Source: Alkalilimnicola sp. S0819
Lineage (GTDB): Bacteria; Pseudomonadota; Gammaproteobacteria; Nitrococcales; WHIW01
Direction of reading: 5' to 3'
DNA length: 64,000 bases
Assembly: GCF_009295635.1 (NCBI RefSeq)
Contig: NZ_WHIW01000003.1
Coordinates: 1-64,000 of the forward strand
A program made the translations under genes and the position numbers. Positions 37,510 through 46,143 of this stretch are shown here, piece by piece. Positions within the stretch are counted from its first letter, which is position 1; each line of letters opens with the position of its first letter. Below the pieces are notes generated by a model. It saw only the letters and a list, made by a program, of their open reading frames with translations, did not search any database and had not been told where the DNA came from.

Positions 37510-38999
37510 GGCAGGACCTGCTCGTTGATGAAGGTGGCCCAGTGCAGGGGGCTCAGCGCACTGCCGGCGAACAGGCCGAACAACACCGTGAGCGCGGCGG
37601 TGATCAGCGCCGGCCAGAGCAGCCCGGGCGCAGTCTCCAGGCGACCGGGGCTGGCGGCCTCCTGGGGCCAGCTGCCCTCGGGAGGCAGGAACCAGGCCCG
37701 GTGGATGATCGGCAGGAAATAGGCCGCGTTCAACAGGCTGCTCAGCAACAGCACCGGAACCACCCAATCATTGCCGCTCTCCAGCGCGCCCACGCCCAGC
37801 TGCCATTTACTGATGAAGCCGGCCAACGGCGGCACTCCGACCATGGCCAGTCCGGCGATGCTGAAGGTCAGCATGGTCAGGGGCATGCGTCGCCCCGCGC
37901 CGTTCAGCTCGCTCACCCGGTGTATGCCCAGGGTTTCCGCCAGGGCGCCGGCGCAGAAGAACATGGTGATCTTCATTACGCCCTGGTGCACCAAATGGGC
38001 CAGCCCGCCGATGCCGGCCAGGGGGCTTAGCAGCGCCGTGCCCAGCACGATATAGGAGAGCTGGCTGACGGTGGAGTAGGCGAGGCGGCGTTTTATGTCG
38101 TCCTGGCGCAGTGCCTGCACCGAGCCGTAGACGATGGTCAACGCCGCCAGCCAGGCCAGCGGCGTGAGCACCCCCAGGCGCGCCGACAAGGCAAGGCCGT
38201 AGACATCGTAGATCACCCGGATGATGCCGAACGCACCCGCCTTGACCACCGCCACCGCGTGCAGCAGCGCGCTGACCGGTGCCGGGGCCACCATGGCCCG
38301 GGGCAGCCAGCCGTGCAGCGGCACCAGCGCGGCCTTGACGCCGAAACCGAGGATCAGCACCCAGAAGATCAGTTGCAGGCTGAGCTGATCCGGCACGGCC
38401 TCCAGCGCCCCCCCGCCTTCGGCGAAGCTCAGGCTGCCCCTGAGGGCATGCAGCCAGGCCGTGCCCAGCAGCACGAGTGCGCCGCCGGCCAGGGTGTAGC
38501 GCAAGTACACATAGCCCGCGGCGAGGGAGGCCCGGTCTCCCTTGTGCACCACCAGGGGGTAAGTGGACAGGGTCAGCAGCTCGTAGAAGATCAGCAGGGT
38601 GAACAGATTGCCCGCCAGGGCGATGCCCGCGGTGGCGGCGACGCACAGGCAGAAGAAACCGAAGAAACGGCTCAGGTCCGGCCCCTGGCCCAGATAGCTG
38701 ATGGCGTAGATGGTGGTGAGCAGCCAGAGCAGCGCCGAGAGGGTCAGGAACAGCAGGGCCAGGGCATCCGCGCGCAGCACAATGCTCAGCCCCGGCAGCA
38801 CCTCCCAGCCAAAGCCGTAGCGGGTGCCGCCGTACACGCCCCAGAGCATCAGCCCCACCACGGTGAGCTTCAGCACCGCGCCGCCCAGGTTGAGGCTGTT
38901 GCGCAGCCGGTGGCGGGCTTCATCCAGGGTGAGGATCAGCAAGGCCGGCAGCAGCGAGCAGAGGATGGTGATCAGCGGCCAGGTGGCGTTCCAGCTCAT
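37506..38999 (-). CDS. Second MrpD/NuoL-type antiporter subunit
   Basis: This 497-residue protein has about 14 membrane helices. FYELLTLSTYPLV carries the TM5 glutamate, VKAALVPLHGWLPRAM the TM7 lysine, LLHAVAVVKAG the TM8 His/Lys, and HQGVMKITMFFCAG the TM12 lysine, so all proton-path residues are kept. It resembles MrpD and NuoL/M core subunits. The start ATG overlaps the stop of the upstream mrpD by ATGA. Confidence 0.85.
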   Translation of the reverse strand: MSWNATWPLITILCSLLPALLILTLDEARHRLRNSLNLGGAVLKLTVVGLMLWGVYGGTRYGFGWEVLPGLSIVLRADALALLFLTLSALLWLLTTIYAISYLGQGPDLSRFFGFFCLCVAATAGIALAGNLFTLLIFYELLTLSTYPLVVHKGDRASLAAGYVYLRYTLAGGALVLLGTAWLHALRGSLSFAEGGGALEAVPDQLSLQLIFWVLILGFGVKAALVPLHGWLPRAMVAPAPVSALLHAVAVVKAGAFGIIRVIYDVYGLALSARLGVLTPLAWLAALTIVYGSVQALRQDDIKRRLAYSTVSQLSYIVLGTALLSPLAGIGGLAHLVHQGVMKITMFFCAGALAETLGIHRVSELNGAGRRMPLTMLTFSIAGLAMVGVPPLAGFISKWQLGVGALESGNDWVVPVLLLSSLLNAAYFLPIIHRAWFLPPEGSWPQEAASPGRLETAPGLLWPALITAALTVLFGLFAGSALSPLHWATFINEQVLP

Positions 39000-40447
39000 G
39001 GCGCCACCCCCGTGGGCGCCGTGCCCAGCAGCATCAGTGTCGGCTGCTTGGCCGCCAGCCCCACCAACAGCGAGGCGGCGGCCAGCAACAGCGCGGTCAG
39101 CTCCAGGCGTTTGGCCACCGGTGCACGGCGCGGATCCGGTCCGCTGTTGAACACATGGCGGAGCAGGCGGAACAGGTACCCCGCCGTAAGCAGGCCACCC
39201 AGCAGCAGCACCACCACCCAGCGCCATTGGCCGCCTTCAATGGCGGCCTGCAGCAACAGCCACTTGCCGATGAAGCCGCCACTGGGCGGCAGGCCGAGCA
39301 GGGTCATGCCGGCGACGCCGAAGGCGAGCACCGTCATGGGCATCCGCGAGGCCACGCCGCGCAGCTCATGAATGCGGTCATGTCCCAGGGCGTGGAGGAT
39401 GGTCCCGGCGCCGAGGAACATGGCCGCCTTGGCCAGGGCGTGGGAGAGCATCAGATAGAAACCGCCCGCCCAGGCGCCGGGGTGGTGTAGCAGCGGGAAA
39501 TACAGCATGAAATAGCCAAGCTGGGCCACGGTGGAATAGGCGATCAGCAATTTCAGGCGGGTCTGCACCAGAGCCTGCAGGGAGCCCCAGACGATGGCTG
39601 CGGCGCCCAGTATCCCCAGCCCCTGTAGCAGGCCCGGGGTGTGAAGCGGGGGGAACAGCTCGCCGTGGAGCCGGTAGAGGATGTACATCGGCGCCATCAC
39701 CACCAGTGCCGACAGGGCGGCGCTGGCCGGGGCGGGAGCCTGGCCGTGGGCGGCGGGCAACCATACATGCAGGGGGAATATCGCCGCCTTGGCGCACAGC
39801 CCCGCGCTGATCAGGGCCATGGCCAGGCGGCTTGGGGTGTTGCTCTCCAGCACCGCGCCGAGCTGCTCCATAGCCAGCAATCCGTACTGGCCGTAGAGCT
39901 GCGCCACGCCCAACAGATAACACAGCGAGCCCACCAGGGCGATGAGCAGATAGCGCATGCCGGCGGTGAGGCTGGACGCGCTGCCTTCCAGCACCACCAG
40001 CGCCACCGCCGCCAGGCTGACCAGTTCCAGGGTGACGTAGAGATTGAACAGGTCCGCGGCCAGAAACAGCGCGTTCAAGCCGCCCCACAGCAGCAGGAAG
40101 ACCGGCCAGAAGCCCAGCGCCCGCCCCTGCCACCGGCTCAGCGCGGGGTAGGCGCTGGCGTACACCAGGATGGCCGCGGCCACCGCGGCGCTCACCAGCA
40201 GGGTGGCGGCGCTGGCGCCGTCGTGGCGCCAGAGGATGCCCAGTGGCGCCTGCCAGCCGCCCAGCGCAATGAGCAGGCTGCCCCCGCCCGGCGGCATCAG
40301 GGCGGCCAGCAGGCTGAACAGCACCAGGCTCGCGGTGAGCAGCGCGAGCCAGGGCAGCGCCCGGTGACCGAGCACGAAGGCCAGGGGCGCCGCCAGCAGG
40401 GGGGCGAATACCGCCACGGTTAGTGTTGTGCCCGCCCAGTCCATCAT
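38996..40447 (-). CDS. mrpD: Na+/H+ antiporter subunit D (MrpD/MnhD-like)
   Basis: This 483-residue antiporter subunit starts MMDWAGTTLTV and has about 14 helices. The TM5 glutamate is in NLYVTLELVSLA, the TM7 lysine in CAKAAIFPLHVWLP and the TM12 lysine in SHALAKAAMFLGAG. The TM8 lysine is missing: SALVVMAPM replaces the usual ALLVKAG-like segment. The ATG at 40447 overlaps the mrpC stop (ATGA); the next ATG, 3 bases on, is equally possible. Confidence 0.88.
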   Translation of the reverse strand: MMDWAGTTLTVAVFAPLLAAPLAFVLGHRALPWLALLTASLVLFSLLAALMPPGGGSLLIALGGWQAPLGILWRHDGASAATLLVSAAVAAAILVYASAYPALSRWQGRALGFWPVFLLLWGGLNALFLAADLFNLYVTLELVSLAAVALVVLEGSASSLTAGMRYLLIALVGSLCYLLGVAQLYGQYGLLAMEQLGAVLESNTPSRLAMALISAGLCAKAAIFPLHVWLPAAHGQAPAPASAALSALVVMAPMYILYRLHGELFPPLHTPGLLQGLGILGAAAIVWGSLQALVQTRLKLLIAYSTVAQLGYFMLYFPLLHHPGAWAGGFYLMLSHALAKAAMFLGAGTILHALGHDRIHELRGVASRMPMTVLAFGVAGMTLLGLPPSGGFIGKWLLLQAAIEGGQWRWVVVLLLGGLLTAGYLFRLLRHVFNSGPDPRRAPVAKRLELTALLLAAASLLVGLAAKQPTLMLLGTAPTGVAP

Positions 40448-40755
40448 TGCCGCTTGCGTGGTCGCGAGGCCTCCAGGTGCGCGTGGCCGTGGCATTCGTG
40501 CAGTCGGCGCAGCACGGACAGGGCGAAGGCCGTGATCGAGACCGAAATCACGATGCCCGTAAGCACCAGGGCCTGGGGCACCGGATCCACCGCGCCGTCC
40601 GTGACGCCCGCTTGGCCGATGAAGGTGAGGAACACCCCGCTGGCGGCAATATTGCCGGCAATGAGCTTGTGCAGCAGGTGGGGGCTCAGGAAAAGGGCAC
40701 GCAGCGCCATCACGAACAGCAGCGCACCTATGACGGCGTACAGCGGCGCGTTCAT
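40444..40755 (-). CDS. mrpC: Na+/H+ antiporter subunit C (MrpC/NuoK-like)
   Basis: This 103-residue protein has three membrane helices in the NuoK/MrpC pattern. It contains HKLIAGNIAASGVFLTF and DPVPQALVLTGIVISVSITA, the latter being the family signature. The His-rich tail (HECHGHAHLE) is unusual and might bind a metal. It overlaps the upstream MrpB-like gene and downstream mrpD by 4 bases each. Confidence 0.9.
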   Translation of the reverse strand: MNAPLYAVIGALLFVMALRALFLSPHLLHKLIAGNIAASGVFLTFIGQAGVTDGAVDPVPQALVLTGIVISVSITAFALSVLRRLHECHGHAHLEASRPRKRQ

Positions 40756-41459
40756 GGCGCGTCCCCCGGAAAGCGTCCGCGGGCGTGGGGCGGAATGCCG
40801 ATCACCAGCACCATGAAGATCAGCGCAATGGACACCATCAGCGCCAGTTCGATGAGCAGGATCAGCGCCTTGGCCCAGCCCGCCGGATACGCCATGGGAG
40901 GCGCCGCAAGCCCGCTGCCCAGGCCGAAGGCGCAGAACAGTACAAAGCCCAGCACCATGCCCAGGCGCAGGCGAGCACCCACCCGGGGAGGGCCCAGGCT
41001 CTGTCCCAGCAAGGCCAGCACGATGCCCGCCGCCAGCACCGTGCCCGCCTGAAAGGCCCCGCCCGGGCGGCTGGCGCCCGCCCACCACAGATACAGACCG
41101 GTCATCAGGGCCATGGGCAGCAGCCGGGGCAGCAGCCAGGGAACCAACGGACCCGGGGTGGGGCCGGCGCTGAGCGGGCGATGCCCGCGGCTGCCCTTGT
41201 CGGGGATCAGGATGAGCACGGCGATGGCGGCGAGCAGCAGCACGCCGATCTCCAGCAGGGTATCGAAACCGCGAAAATTCAGCAGCACCGCGGTAACCGG
41301 GTGCTCCACGCCACTGTACGGCATGGTCTGGCGCAGTTGCGCCGGCAGCGCCGAGGGCGGTCCGGCCGGTGTCAACGCGGCGAGGATGAGCAGCACCCCC
41401 AGGCCGGTGGCCAGCACGGTGAGCAGGGCATGCGCCAGAGAATCCCGGAGCTGTCTCAT
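40752..41459 (-). CDS. mrpB: MrpB-like subunit: MbhE-type region fused to MnhB domain
   Basis: This 235-residue protein joins two parts that are often separate. Residues 1-90 (two helices with NFRGFDTLLEIGVLLLAAIAV) match the MbhE-like end of MrpA. Residues about 105-225 (YLWWAGASRPGGAFQAGTVL) are a MnhB/MrpB domain with four helices. The fusion shows that the usual C-terminal half of MrpA is spread over this gene and the small one upstream. Confidence 0.82.
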   Translation of the reverse strand: MRQLRDSLAHALLTVLATGLGVLLILAALTPAGPPSALPAQLRQTMPYSGVEHPVTAVLLNFRGFDTLLEIGVLLLAAIAVLILIPDKGSRGHRPLSAGPTPGPLVPWLLPRLLPMALMTGLYLWWAGASRPGGAFQAGTVLAAGIVLALLGQSLGPPRVGARLRLGMVLGFVLFCAFGLGSGLAAPPMAYPAGWAKALILLIELALMVSIALIFMVLVIGIPPHARGRFPGDAP

Positions 41460-41717
41460 TCAGCGTCTCCTGCCCCGCGGGTGCTTGCCGCCCAGTCGTC
41501 CCAGGGCGTCCAGCATCAGCACCCCGGTGATCCCCGCGCTGACGGCGGCTTCGGCCATGGCTACATCGGGTACACGCAGGCGTACCCAGGCGAGGCTGAG
41601 CAGCAGCCCGAAAGCAATGAACAGCACCACCGCCTGGAAGAGGTTGCGTCGGCTCATGGCGCCCTGGGCGACCCACAGCAGGGCCGGCGCCAGCAGGAGA
41701 TCGAACAGCAGCATCAT
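41460..41717 (-). CDS. DUF4040/MbhD-like subunit of the Mrp cluster
   Basis: This 85-residue protein of three helices contains VPDVAMAEAAVSAGITGVLML, the signature of the MbhD/DUF4040 domain normally found within the C-terminal part of MrpA. Here it stands alone. Two tandem ATGs occur; the first overlaps the end of mrpG. Confidence 0.82.
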   Translation of the reverse strand: MMLLFDLLLAPALLWVAQGAMSRRNLFQAVVLFIAFGLLLSLAWVRLRVPDVAMAEAAVSAGITGVLMLDALGRLGGKHPRGRRR

Positions 41718-42016
41718 GGCTCGCGCTCCCAGACCTTGCGCCCTTCAAGAACCGCGGCGCGGGCGATCAGATGGGCCGCGCTGGCCGAGGCGAACAGCGC
41801 CAGTCCCCAGATGAGCAGTAATTTCAGGGCCTCGCTCCAGCGCCCCGCCAGCGGGAGGAGTCCGAGTACGATCAAGCCCAGGCCGAGATTGTCGGCCTTG
41901 GTGAGGGCGTGCAGCCGGGTATACACGTCGGGAAAACGCAACAGCCCCAGAGTACCGGCGAGGAAGAAGAAACCACCCAGAATCAGGCAGGCCACGGTGT
42001 AGAACTGCCAGAGCAT
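41714..42016 (-). CDS. mrpG: Na+/H+ antiporter subunit G
   Basis: This 100-residue protein has three helices. The MrpG signature FFFLAGTLGLLRFPDVYTRLHALTKADN is plain in its first half. The start at MLWQFYTV, 5 bases inside the gap after mrpF, gives normal family length. Confidence 0.9.
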   Translation of the reverse strand: MLWQFYTVACLILGGFFFLAGTLGLLRFPDVYTRLHALTKADNLGLGLIVLGLLPLAGRWSEALKLLLIWGLALFASASAAHLIARAAVLEGRKVWEREP

Positions 42017-42020
42017 GCCT

Positions 42021-42302
42021 TTACTCCTTCGTCGGTTTCGCCGCCTTCTCGGGGCGCCAGGCCCGGCGCACGAAAGCCAGTGCCGCGATGACGGCGAGCA
42101 GCGCAAGGATCAGGGCCACATCCAGGGCGGCGGGCAATCTCAGCGCCATGCCCAGCAGCAAGGACACGGCAATGCCGGTGCTGCCGAACAACAGCGCGGC
42201 CAACATGCGGTCGGCGGCGGTGGGGCCGCGCCAGATGCGCCACAGCCCGGCGAGGATGTTGCCCTGGAGGAAAACGGCGAGCCCCAGCAGCAGCGTATCC
42301 AT
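42021..42302 (-). CDS. mrpF: Na+/H+ antiporter subunit F
   Basis: This 93-residue protein of three helices has WRGPTAADRMLAALLFGSTG, the typical MrpF RGPT-DR motif, and ends in a charged Lys/Pro/Glu tail. Its ATG overlaps the mrpE stop. Confidence 0.9.
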   Translation of the reverse strand: MDTLLLGLAVFLQGNILAGLWRIWRGPTAADRMLAALLFGSTGIAVSLLLGMALRLPAALDVALILALLAVIAALAFVRRAWRPEKAAKPTKE

Positions 42303-42826
42303 CAGCGCGGCTCTCGGGCGGCGCCGTATAGCCGGTGGGCGAGGGCGAGAATGTTGCCGCGGTTGTCCCGGGCGCGGTCCAGCACGTGCAACTTCAGCCC
42401 CCCCTCGGTGAAATCCGCTGCCAAGGTGCCCGGCAGCAGGGTGAGCAGGCCCGCCAGCACGACGCGTCGGGCGCCGGGCGCCTGGGGCAGTTTCACCTCC
42501 AGCAGTCCCGGGTTCAGGGGTGGGCCGGGGCTGAACGCCCGCCGCGCCACATCGAAGCCGGCGCGCAGGCTGGCGTAGGCGAACCAGGGCAGAAAGCGCA
42601 ACAGGCGCCAACCGGAGGTTTGGGTATGTGCCGGTGTGTGGCCGGGGGGCAGCAGTGCCAGGCTCAGGCCCAGTGTGGCGCCCACCGCCATCATCCCGTA
42701 GGGCCAGTTGCCCGCCGGGGCGCCGCTCAGGGCGAACCAGAGCGGGGTGTACAGAGCGCCCCGGCGAATCAGGCAGTGCGCCAACTGGCTGCGAGGGCGG
42801 CGCCGGCCCCGGCTGTGCATCGGCAT
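42302..42826 (-). CDS. mrpE: Na+/H+ antiporter subunit E
   Basis: This 174-residue protein is the first gene of the Mrp cluster. Hydrophobic helices near residues 40-60 and the amphipathic AYASLRAGFDVARRAFSP segment are followed by LLTLLPGTLAADFTEGGLKLHVL, the MnhE signature. The first 25 residues are Arg-rich and may not be translated; a second ATG lies 6 bases on and either is possible. It is divergent from the copper operon. Confidence 0.87.
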   Translation of the reverse strand: MPMHSRGRRRPRSQLAHCLIRRGALYTPLWFALSGAPAGNWPYGMMAVGATLGLSLALLPPGHTPAHTQTSGWRLLRFLPWFAYASLRAGFDVARRAFSPGPPLNPGLLEVKLPQAPGARRVVLAGLLTLLPGTLAADFTEGGLKLHVLDRARDNRGNILALAHRLYGAAREPR

Positions 42827-42914
42827 TATTGGGTTGGCTTTGTCAGCTTCTGGGGTAGCTCTTATCTATGGGTCCGGGCGGCGACGTACAAGCTTCCGGC
42901 CTTGGTCCGGGCTC

Positions 42915-42943
42915 TTGAAAACCCGCGCCGTACGGCTTAGCCT
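42915..42943 (+). promoter_or_regulatory. Promoter of the copper operon
   Basis: TTGAAA (42915-42920) and TAGCCT (42938-42943) are separated by 17 bases, with the predicted start immediately before the CsoR-like operator. Confidence 0.5.
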
Positions 42944-42950
42944 CGTCATG

Positions 42951-42982
42951 GATAGCCACCCCCCCTGGGGAGGGGTGGCAAG
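42951..42982. promoter_or_regulatory. CsoR/RcnR-type operator
   Basis: A G/C-tract palindrome, GCCACCCC (42955-42962) and GGGGTGGC (42972-42979) with inner CCCC-T-GGGG, matches the G-tract inverted repeats bound by CsoR/RcnR-family repressors. It lies just after the predicted promoter and before copZ-csoR-copA, so self-regulation is expected. Confidence 0.7.
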
Positions 42983-42997
42983 CACGGGAGGGATATC

Positions 42998-43201
42998 ATG
43001 GAATTGCTCATCAAGGGCATGAGTTGCGGACACTGCGAGCGAGCTGTGGAAAAGGTGCCGGCGGCGCAGCCCGGGGTTCGCGCGGTGCAAGAGGTGAGCG
43101 CCTCCCGCGGTATAGCCCGCCTCGAGGGTGATGCGGCCCCCGAGGCCCTGGCCCATGCGCTGCGGGTGGAAGGCTACGAACTGGTGGCATCCCATGGCTA
43201 G
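42998..43201 (+). CDS. copZ: Copper chaperone CopZ-like (HMA domain)
   Basis: This 67-residue single heavy-metal-associated domain has the metal site GMSCGHC at residues 7-13. It would carry Cu+ to the CopA ATPase encoded downstream. GGGAGGG precedes the ATG. It overlaps the csoR-like gene by 8 bases. Confidence 0.88.
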   Translation: MELLIKGMSCGHCERAVEKVPAAQPGVRAVQEVSASRGIARLEGDAAPEALAHALRVEGYELVASHG

Positions 43202-43499
43202 GGCCGTAAACGCGGGGCACTGCGAGGGGCTGCGGCTGGACCCGGCTGTGCGCGAGGATGCCCGCCGGCGGTTGCTGTCGCTGAGAGGGCATGTGGATGG
43301 CATCCTGCGCATGCTCGACAACGAGCAGGTCTATTGCGTGGATGTGCTCAAGCAGGTCAAGGCTGTCAATGGCGCACTCAACCGGGTGGGAGAGCTGGTG
43401 CTGCGCAGCCATCTGCAGGAGCACGTCAGCACCGCCGCCCAACGCGGCGATACCCACCACCTGGTGGATGAGCTGATGGAATTGCTGAAATACCGATAG
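43194..43499 (+). CDS. CsoR/RcnR family metal-sensing repressor
   Basis: This 101-residue all-helical DNA-binding repressor is of the DUF156 family. It contains RLLSLRGHVDGILRMLDNE and YCVDVLKQVKAVNGAL with the first metal ligand cysteine. The later ligands read SHLQEHV, giving a Cys-His-His set as in nickel/cobalt RcnR rather than the Cys-His-Cys set of copper CsoR. The operon context (chaperone and Cu+ ATPase) still indicates copper or silver. It probably binds the G-tract palindrome upstream of copZ. Confidence 0.85.
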   Translation: MARAVNAGHCEGLRLDPAVREDARRRLLSLRGHVDGILRMLDNEQVYCVDVLKQVKAVNGALNRVGELVLRSHLQEHVSTAAQRGDTHHLVDELMELLKYR

Positions 43500-43512
43500 C
43501 GTGGTGGCTGAG

Positions 43513-45999
43513 ATGGGCACAGAACTGGTGCTGGGCATAGACGGCATGAGCTGCGCGTCCTGCGTGCGGCGCGTAGAGCGTGCGCTGGAGCAGGCCAAGG
43601 GCGTGGAGCAGGCCAGCGTGAACCTGGCCGGCAATCGGGCGGATCTGCGCCTGGCCCGTGGGGCGATGCTGGAGCCGGTTCTGGGCGCGGTACGCGATGC
43701 GGGCTACGAACCGCGCATCGCGGAGGCGGTTTTTCAGGTGGAGGGCATGAGCTGCGCGTCTTGTGTGGGCCGTATCGAGAAGGCGCTGCTCACGCGGCCC
43801 GGGGTGGTCCGCGCCTCGGTCAACCTGGCGCTAGGCAAGGTGACGGTGGGTTACCTGTCCGACGCGCTGAGCCCCGGTCGCCTGCGTGATGCGATCCGCG
43901 AGGCCGGATACGAGAGCCACGCCGAGGAGGCCGCCCCGCCCGTCGGTGACTCCGAAGGGGCATCGCTGCGATACGCGCTGTTGGTGGCGGCGCTCTTCAC
44001 GGTGCCGCTGTTCCTGGTCTCCATGGGCAAGATGCTCCCCGGGCTGGGTCCGTGGATGCATGGCCTGATGGACGCGCGTGGCTGGATGTGGCTGGAGCTG
44101 CTGCTGGTCACGCCGGTGCAATTCCATGCCGGCGCGCGCTTCTACCGTGGGGGCTGGACGGAGCTGCGCCATCTGAACCCGGGGATGAACAGCCTGGTCA
44201 TGATCGGCGCCTCGGCGGCCTACTTCTATTCCCTCCTGGCGCTGCTGGCGCCCGGCCTGTTTCCCGCCGGCACGGCGGTGAGCTATTTCGAGGCGGCGGG
44301 GGTGATCATCACCCTGATTCTGCTCGGGCGCTATCTGGAACACATTGCCCGGGGCCGCACTTCCCAGGCCATACGCAAACTCATGGGGCTGCAGGCGCCC
44401 ACCGCGCGGGTGCTGCGCGATGGCGAGGCGCGGGATGTGCCCGTCGAGGACGTGCTGCCCGGCGAGCGGGTGCAGGTGCGCCCGGGTGAGCGCGTGCCGC
44501 TGGATGGGGAGGTGCTCGAAGGCAGCTCCTGGGTGGACGAGTCCATGATCTCCGGCGAGCCGGTGCCGGTGGAGAAAGGCCCGGGTGCGGAGCTGGTGGG
44601 CGGGACCGTGAACAAGCACGGCAGTCTGCTGTTCCGGGTCAGCCGGGTAGGCGAGGACACGGTGCTCTCGCGGATCATCCGCATGGTGGAGAGCGCCCAG
44701 GCGGACAAGCCGCCGATCCAGTTGCTCGCCGATCGCATTGCCGGGGTGTTCGTGCCGGTGGCGGTGCTGGTGGCACTGCTGAGTTTCGTGGTCTGGTTGC
44801 TGCTCGGGCCCAGTCCGGCGCTGTCCTACGCCTTCGTCAGCGCCGTGTCCGTGTTGCTGATAGCCTGCCCCTGCGCCATGGGGCTGGCCACCCCCACCGC
44901 CATCATGGTGGGCACCGGCAAGGGGGCCGAGCAGGGTGTGCTGTTCCGCAAGGGCACGGCGCTGGAGCTGTTGGGTCAGGTGGACCGCGTGGTGTTGGAC
45001 AAGACCGGCACCCTCACCGAAGGCCGCCCCGCGTTGACCGATTTTCGGGTGGTCGATGGCGAGGAGGATGAATTGCTGGCGCTGGTGGCGGCGGCGGAGT
45101 CCCTGAGCGAGCACCCGGTGGCGGAAGCCCTGGTCCGCGCCGCCCGGGAGCGTGGCCTGGACCTGCCCCCGGCGACGGATTTTCAGGCACGACCGGGCTT
45201 TGGTGTGCGCGCGACGGTGGCCGGGCAGCGGCTGGATATCGGCGCCGATCGGTATATGCGCGAGCTGGGGGTGGATATTTCGCCGCTGACGGCGGCGGCG
45301 GAGGATCTGGCCCGGCGTGCCCGTACCCCGCTGTACGTGGCGGTGGATGGGCGCTTGGGTGCCCTGATCGCCGTGGCCGACCCCCTCAAGCCCGGCAGCG
45401 TGGAAGCGCTGGAGCGCTTGCGCGAGCAGGGTGTGGAGCTTGCCATGCTCAGCGGCGACAACCGCCATACCGCCCAGGCCATCGCTGTGGAGCTGGGTAT
45501 CAGCCGCGTGCTCGCCGAAGTGCTGCCGGAGCAGAAGGCCTCGGAGGTGAAGCGTCTGCAGGCCGAGGGCAAGCGGGTCGCCTTCGTCGGCGACGGCATC
45601 AATGACGCGCCCGCACTGGCGCAGGCGGACGTGGGCATTGCCATTGGCACCGGCACGGATATCGCCGTGGAAGCGGCCGATGTGGTGCTGATGCGGGGGG
45701 ATCTGCGTGTGCTGGCCGCGGCCTTCCGCCTGTCCGCGCGCACCCGGCGCACCATCGTCGGCAACTTCGTCTGGGCCTACGGCTACAACGTGGCGCTGAT
45801 CCCCGTGGCGGCCGGTGTGCTCTACCCCTTCACCGGCCTTCTGCTCAACCCCATGGTGGCGGCCGGCGCCATGAGCCTGTCCAGCATCTTCGTGCTGAGC
45901 AATTCCCTGCGCTTGCGCCGTGTGAAGCTGGCTGCGGAGACGCCCGGAACTTCCAGTCGCCAGATCGGTCGAACCGGCTCGTCCGCACCCATTTCTTGA
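43513..45999 (+). CDS. copA: Copper-exporting P-type ATPase
   Basis: This P1B-type ATPase of about 828 residues exports Cu+ across the inner membrane. Two N-terminal HMA domains each carry GMSCASC (the second is 67 residues after the first). Eight membrane helices follow, with the transport motif ACPCAMGLATPT. The phosphorylation site DKTGTLTEG, the nucleotide-domain SEHPVAEALV (HP motif) and the hinge GDGINDAPALAQADVG complete the set. The ATG at 43513 is chosen; a GTG at 43501 in frame would add four residues. Confidence 0.95.
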   Translation: MGTELVLGIDGMSCASCVRRVERALEQAKGVEQASVNLAGNRADLRLARGAMLEPVLGAVRDAGYEPRIAEAVFQVEGMSCASCVGRIEKALLTRPGVVRASVNLALGKVTVGYLSDALSPGRLRDAIREAGYESHAEEAAPPVGDSEGASLRYALLVAALFTVPLFLVSMGKMLPGLGPWMHGLMDARGWMWLELLLVTPVQFHAGARFYRGGWTELRHLNPGMNSLVMIGASAAYFYSLLALLAPGLFPAGTAVSYFEAAGVIITLILLGRYLEHIARGRTSQAIRKLMGLQAPTARVLRDGEARDVPVEDVLPGERVQVRPGERVPLDGEVLEGSSWVDESMISGEPVPVEKGPGAELVGGTVNKHGSLLFRVSRVGEDTVLSRIIRMVESAQADKPPIQLLADRIAGVFVPVAVLVALLSFVVWLLLGPSPALSYAFVSAVSVLLIACPCAMGLATPTAIMVGTGKGAEQGVLFRKGTALELLGQVDRVVLDKTGTLTEGRPALTDFRVVDGEEDELLALVAAAESLSEHPVAEALVRAARERGLDLPPATDFQARPGFGVRATVAGQRLDIGADRYMRELGVDISPLTAAAEDLARRARTPLYVAVDGRLGALIAVADPLKPGSVEALERLREQGVELAMLSGDNRHTAQAIAVELGISRVLAEVLPEQKASEVKRLQAEGKRVAFVGDGINDAPALAQADVGIAIGTGTDIAVEAADVVLMRGDLRVLAAAFRLSARTRRTIVGNFVWAYGYNVALIPVAAGVLYPFTGLLLNPMVAAGAMSLSSIFVLSNSLRLRRVKLAAETPGTSSRQIGRTGSSAPIS

Positions 46000-46023
46000 G
46001 CAGCGCCCGCCAGCCGGTGGGAT

Positions 46024-46040
46024 GTCGCGCCGGGCGCGAC
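46024..46040. terminator. Hairpin after copA
   Basis: A perfect 7-base stem (GTCGCGC/GCGCGAC) with loop CGG lies 24 bases after the copA stop, without a T tract. Rho-dependent ending is possible. Confidence 0.3.
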
Positions 46041-46143
46041 GGGGAGCCCTCTTGTGGGGCATAATGCGGCCCGCGTCATCACGCGGTAAGGCTAACCGCA
46101 CCCGGCCCGGCGTCGCGGTGCTTTCGTGGAGGAACCCCTGGCA

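Noticed and set aside
35845-42826. A hydrogenase or complex I operon
   Set aside because: No hydrogenase large or small subunit, ferredoxin-type or quinone-module subunits are present, while MrpE, F and G signatures are.
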